Source: Ignavibacteriota bacterium (GTDB taxonomy: Bacteria > Bacteroidota > Ignavibacteria > Palsa-1295). Taken from it: a DNA stretch of 9,348 bases. Below, piece by piece: positions 6,948 through 9,348 of this stretch. Made by a program: the position numbers and the translations under genes. How positions within the stretch are numbered: the stretch's first letter is position 1; each line of letters begins with the position of its first letter. The stretch covers positions 1-9,348 of the forward strand of contig JANYLL010000285.1 in assembly GCA_025357895.1 (NCBI GenBank). Reading direction: 5' to 3'. The notes beneath the pieces are model-generated. The model was not told the DNA's origin, did not search any database, and saw only the letters and a list, made by a program, of their open reading frames with translations.

Positions 6948-7277
6948 CTATTCGATCACTTCGAAAACGTCATTATAAGGAGTAGCAAATTTATCGCAGG
7001 CTTCTTGTAATGATGTTGCTTCGATAACGACATTGATGTCACTTTCGCCGTGATATTGCTGGCGGATTATTTTGAATCTGCGAGGGTCTCCAACAGCATA
7101 TGGAGGCTGCAAAGCGGATGATGTGAAGGTAAATTTGCGGTTAACGTTCTTCTTTTTTGTGGGTTTTTCCTGCGGATCGCAGGATATCCCTAAAAATACA
7201 TAACTGAAATTCTTATTAAGGTAGCTCGTCTTGACGATTGCCTCTTCCGGGGATTCGATCACAACTTGGTATTTCAT
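6948..7277 (-). CDS. Hypothetical 109-residue cytoplasmic protein
   Basis: A small soluble protein I do not recognise. It has no signal peptide or membrane segment. It begins MKYQVVIESPEEAIVKTSYL. The middle is basic (EKPTKKKNVNRKF, about 37-49), then comes a Pro-containing segment (QPPYAVGDPRRFKIIRQQY). The C-terminus is acidic (INVVIEATSLQEACDKFATP and a final VFEVIE). The alternation of strands and one helix (SLQEACDKF) suggests a compact alpha/beta fold with a basic face. The frame is supported by its length, balanced composition and plausible secondary structure. It is 54 bp downstream of the HNH-type gene on the same strand, so the two may be co-transcribed. The start at 7277 has an A/T-rich leader without a Shine-Dalgarno. 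Confidence 0.7.
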   Translation of the reverse strand: MKYQVVIESPEEAIVKTSYLNKNFSYVFLGISCDPQEKPTKKKNVNRKFTFTSSALQPPYAVGDPRRFKIIRQQYHGESDINVVIEATSLQEACDKFATPYNDVFEVIE

Positions 7278-7331
7278 AAATATTCGAACGAAAAAAAGAA
7301 ATAAAAGGTGGCAGAATAATTAAACAAACCC

Positions 7332-7562
7332 TTAGAACACGCCTAAAAGCTGCCTAGCTTCATGACAGGAAGAGCAAAGAACTTCGGAATTCGCAAGAGA
7401 AATGTCATCTTTTGACCGCAAAGAAGACTTTGAATGAACATACCAGCTCATTCCAAGTTTCGTATTGCAACGACCGGTGTGCCCATGCGTGGTTCGCTGA
7501 CATTCGCATTTGCCACTTGATCTTTTAAATGCTAGCTCTTTGATCGGCTGAGTAAATTCCAT
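7332..7562 (-). CDS. Mini HNH-type zinc protein, general-base His replaced
   Basis: A 76-residue protein resembling small stand-alone HNH nucleases. After a helix-like N-terminus (IKELAFKRSSG) it has C19-x-C21 and C32 in GRCNTKLG, then WYVHSKSS (H43), an Asn at 58 in LANSEVL, and C63-x2-C66-H67. This is the zinc-binding beta-beta-alpha-metal layout. Relatives I recall usually read HH before the loop and LSN-x-x-x-LC-x-x-CH after it. Here the second His is Ser44, and the Gly-Gly turn is replaced by RSKDD. In HNH enzymes the second His of such a pair is normally the general base, so the protein may be inactive or act only as a DNA- or RNA-binding module. A good Shine-Dalgarno supports the start. 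It lies between the 85-residue secreted peptide gene and the 109-residue gene. HNH-fold assignment is moderately sure; the loss of activity is inferred. Confidence 0.78.
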   Translation of the reverse strand: MEFTQPIKELAFKRSSGKCECQRTTHGHTGRCNTKLGMSWYVHSKSSLRSKDDISLANSEVLCSSCHEARQLLGVF

Positions 7563-7571
7563 ATAAACTAT

Positions 7572-7577
7572 CTCCTC
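7572..7577 (-). promoter_or_regulatory. Ribosome binding site of the HNH-type gene
   Basis: The minus strand reads GAGGAG (within CTAGAGGAGA) nine bases before the ATG at 7562. It is the strongest Shine-Dalgarno match in the window and fixes the start of this short gene. Confidence 0.65.
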
Positions 7578-7606
7578 TAGGAAATTCCGAACGACATATT
7601 AATGGC

Positions 7607-7634
7607 AAGATACTCCCTCTCTAGGGAGTATCTT
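7607..7634 (-). terminator. 12-bp perfect stem-loop, probable terminator
   Basis: AAGATACTCCCT (7607-7618) and AGGGAGTATCTT (7623-7634) pair perfectly around a CTCT loop. The hairpin begins 20 bp beyond the stop codon of the 85-residue secreted peptide gene and 45 bp before the next start, the expected place for the end of that transcript. Neither side has more than a brief T-rich stretch (TTTATTAT on the plus side, TTGCCATTAAT on the minus side), so it may be a weak terminator or an mRNA 3'-end stabiliser. The strand given follows the upstream gene. Confidence 0.6.
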
Positions 7635-7653
7635 TATTATCCTTCATCTATCT

Positions 7654-7911
7654 TTACTTCGGTGCCTGGGTAGAAGTTTGTGTTCTTTCCGTAGTAGTTT
7701 TGTGCTTAACTACTCCGACTCTTGATCGCGAAGTGCGCAGCCTTACAGGGCGCTCAACTTGTCCGCGATGCAAGCCTCTGTTTCCACGATGCTTATAATG
7801 ACCTTTATGCTTGCCTACATCCATTTGATTCCCATTGTCCTGCGCGAATAAAGATGCAGATGTGCCAAATAAAACAATTAAAACGGAAACGATATGCAAT
7901 AGCCTTTTCAT
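7654..7911 (-). CDS. Small secreted basic His/Arg/Lys-rich peptide
   Basis: An 85-residue protein with a clear Sec signal peptide (MKRLLHIVSVLIVLFG, cleavage likely after SLFA at residue 23). The mature ~62 residues are strongly basic and low in hydrophobics. They include the His-rich segment GKHKGHYKHRGNRGLHRG (about 33-50), an Arg/Val-rich part (RPVRLRTSRSRVGVVK) and a Thr/Gln-rich tail (TTTERTQTSTQAPK). There is no cysteine, domain or family I recognise. It should be periplasmic or released. The composition would suit binding of metal, nucleic acid or anionic envelope polymers, but this is inference. The signal peptide and the downstream hairpin support a real gene. The leader is A/T-rich with no Shine-Dalgarno. 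Confidence 0.72.
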   Translation of the reverse strand: MKRLLHIVSVLIVLFGTSASLFAQDNGNQMDVGKHKGHYKHRGNRGLHRGQVERPVRLRTSRSRVGVVKHKTTTERTQTSTQAPK

Positions 7912-8230
7912 AGTTGTATATTAAATAATAAAACAGTACAGGGGGAAGTGTCTTAGGAGAGAATATGGGGTCAAAAATCAACATCTTCCCAAAGCACTTT
8001 CGTTCAAATACATTCTTTATTTCTTGCACATCCTTGAAGGCACTTTCACAATAATAACAAGAAAAATTTCTCTCAGAATAAATTTTGGCTTATATTTGTG
8101 CCTTGTTCATGAAGTACAATGCAATATCTGAAATGCCACTACTATCCTGAAACAAATATAGAACTGATGTGTCAAGATAGGATACTTGTGTTGTACCTTT
8201 TAATCATTCCATCATTATTACACTTCGAAA
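7912..8230. other. Non-coding divergent intergenic region
   Basis: About 320 bp between the secreted basic peptide gene (minus) and the ASH-repeat gene (plus). Open frames crossing it are short, have odd composition and overlap real genes in other frames, so I call none. It holds a face-to-face pair of TATATTTGT / ACAAATATA sequences (8091-8099, 8152-8160), each containing the Bacteroidota -7 consensus on its strand. I see no tRNA, riboswitch or repeat array. Confidence 0.5.
8091..8098 (+). promoter_or_regulatory. Possible Bacteroidota-type -7 box for the ASH-repeat gene
   Basis: TATATTTG matches TAnnTTTG exactly and points toward the gene starting at 8231, which would give a leader of about 125 nt. 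No clear TTTG -33 element lies at the usual distance upstream, and such octamers arise easily in AT-rich DNA. Confidence 0.25.
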
Positions 8231-9348
8231 ATGCGATATATTTTACTTTTAGTACTCTCGCTATTTTCTTTTATATCAGAGTCTTATGGGCAAGGTATAA
8301 AAGCGACTTTTTCACCTTCTTCTCGTTTCTTTCCCGGTTATGGAAATGTTACTATAGGGAAATTTAAAGACCAGACTATTACGATAAAAAACGATTCGAG
8401 TTCTACCGGTACGCTGGTTTGCGCGGTTTCAGGACCATCTCGAACTGATTACTCAGTTATTGGTCCTACGAGTTTCGGCGTAAATGTAGGGCAAACGTAT
8501 TCACTTACTATTCGCTTCCAACCTACCTCTGCAGGTCCATTCCGCGACACAATATATGTTGCGCACAATGCAGATACGTCAATTACATTGACAAATCCCG
8601 TACGATATATATTAAACGGCACAGGAGTTGTACCGGATACATTTCCGAAAATAACGGTAACAACCGGCAGTTTCGGTACCTTTCTTAATATTGGAAACGT
8701 GACGGTAGGGAAAACCAAAACTGCAACCTTCACTATAAAAAATACGAGTGATACTATTCGGACTTTGACTGGTAATGTTAGTTTACCGGCGACATCCCGC
8801 TTTTCTATTATTTCCGGAGGAGGTGCATTTTCATTAGATACTGGAAAATTGCACTCCGTCACGCTAAGCTTTGCTCCGGATACTGTTGCTAATTTCTTGC
8901 AGGATTCGATCATTATTACAAGTAATGCAAACAGTCCAAATAACAGGATCAAGGTTACAGTCTTTGGCAATGGTATAAAAAATGATACTTTCCCACAAAT
9001 CGCGTTGAGCGGTATTCAAATGGGAAACCTAAATTTCCGGAATGATACCCTTCCGAACACAAAAACATTGACTTTCACGATGCGTAATACTTCTGATTCG
9101 CTTCGTACGCTGACAGGAAGTGTACAAAGTCCCGGTAGCCCGTTCGCAATTACTTCTGGAGCCGGAGCATTCTCACTGGATTCGGGAATGACAAAGTTAG
9201 TAACTGTAACTTTTACTCCTACAAAAGCAGGTGTCTTTGCTGATACGATAATCATAACAACAAATTCCGATGCTCCCAATCAGTTGATCAAAATTCCATT
9301 AACAGGCGTCGGAGTGGTTATTTCAGGACCAAGGATCAGCGTAAGTCC
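8231..9348 (+). CDS. Secreted ASH / choice-of-anchor-D repeat protein, 3' end outside window
   Basis: The frame is open from ATG 8231 to the window end (372 complete codons, no stop). Residues 1-20 are a signal peptide (MRYILLLVLSLFSFISESYG). Then come three Ig-like beta-sandwich repeats of about 110 residues: about 23-133, 137-249 and 255-362. Repeats 2 and 3 are clearly alike. Each has a T-x-T-F-T-(I/M)-(K/R)-NTSD core, then RTLTG, a GAFSLD motif, a V-T-(L/V)-(S/T)-F-(A/T)-P strand, then DxIIIT(S/T)N and a closing (F/L)-(T/G)-G or GNG. This pattern is typical of ASH (ASPM-SPD2-Hydin) or choice-of-anchor-D modules in exported proteins. A T9SS tail may follow downstream but is not visible. 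The only upstream start in this frame is barred by a TAA at 8201-8203. The role is probably structural or adhesive. Confidence 0.9.
   Translation, partial: MRYILLLVLSLFSFISESYGQGIKATFSPSSRFFPGYGNVTIGKFKDQTITIKNDSSSTGTLVCAVSGPSRTDYSVIGPTSFGVNVGQTYSLTIRFQPTSAGPFRDTIYVAHNADTSITLTNPVRYILNGTGVVPDTFPKITVTTGSFGTFLNIGNVTVGKTKTATFTIKNTSDTIRTLTGNVSLPATSRFSIISGGGAFSLDTGKLHSVTLSFAPDTVANFLQDSIIITSNANSPNNRIKVTVFGNGIKNDTFPQIALSGIQMGNLNFRNDTLPNTKTLTFTMRNTSDSLRTLTGSVQSPGSPFAITSGAGAFSLDSGMTKLVTVTFTPTKAGVFADTIIITTNSDAPNQLIKIPLTGVGVVISGPRISVS

Noticed and set aside
7805..8029. Minus-strand 74-codon frame
   Set aside because: Overlaps the secreted basic peptide gene in another frame; the latter has a proper signal peptide and is preferred.
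8119..8367. Plus-strand 82-codon frame rich in Phe and Tyr
   Set aside because: Overlaps the start of the ASH-repeat gene in another frame; its hydrophobic composition comes from AT-rich DNA and the signal-peptide codons.
8449..9279. Two minus-strand frames of 173 and 87 codons
   Set aside because: Antisense to the ASH-repeat gene, whose plus frame shows three consistent domain repeats.

Overview
The window looks like chromosomal DNA from a member of the Bacteroidota/Ignavibacteria/Kapabacteria-like (FCB) group. Two secreted proteins end in type IX secretion system (T9SS) C-terminal sorting domains. Most starts lack a strong Shine-Dalgarno sequence, and intergenic DNA is AT-rich. A third secreted protein is built of choice-of-anchor-D/ASH-type beta-sandwich repeats, common in this group. 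The exact lineage cannot be fixed from the sequence alone.

Layout. Positions 1-2492 (minus strand) hold most of valS, valyl-tRNA synthetase, cut off at its C-terminus by the window edge. Its coding sequence carries an in-frame ~95-bp nested palindromic repeat (452-546), the most striking feature here. Upstream of valS on the same strand are three envelope-protein genes: a T9SS-sorted secreted protein (2578-3432) and two lipoproteins with near-identical signal peptides (3494-4876, which has ZU5-like and Ig-like domains, and 4922-5683). They are closely spaced and probably co-transcribed. A 33-codon open frame (5680-5781) overlaps the start of the first lipoprotein gene by 4 nt.

A divergent intergenic region separates this block from a plus-strand gene (5864-6889) for an exported intradiol-dioxygenase-like protein. 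It has a twin-arginine-type N-terminus, all four expected Fe(III) ligands and a T9SS sorting tail. It converges on a minus-strand group of three small genes: an unrecognised 109-residue cytoplasmic protein, a 76-residue HNH-type zinc protein with a substituted motif residue, and an 85-residue secreted, very basic His/Arg/Lys-rich peptide. A 12-bp perfect stem separates the last two. After a ~320-bp non-coding gap, a plus-strand gene (8231 to the window end) encodes a secreted ASH/choice-of-anchor-D repeat protein that continues beyond the window.

Overall this is a housekeeping gene next to a surface- and secretion-oriented accessory neighbourhood. I see no complete insertion sequence, CRISPR array, tRNA or rRNA. 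No multi-gene defence or metabolic system can be claimed. The interesting points are the protein-coding palindromic repeat in valS, the Tat/T9SS dioxygenase and the altered mini-HNH protein.
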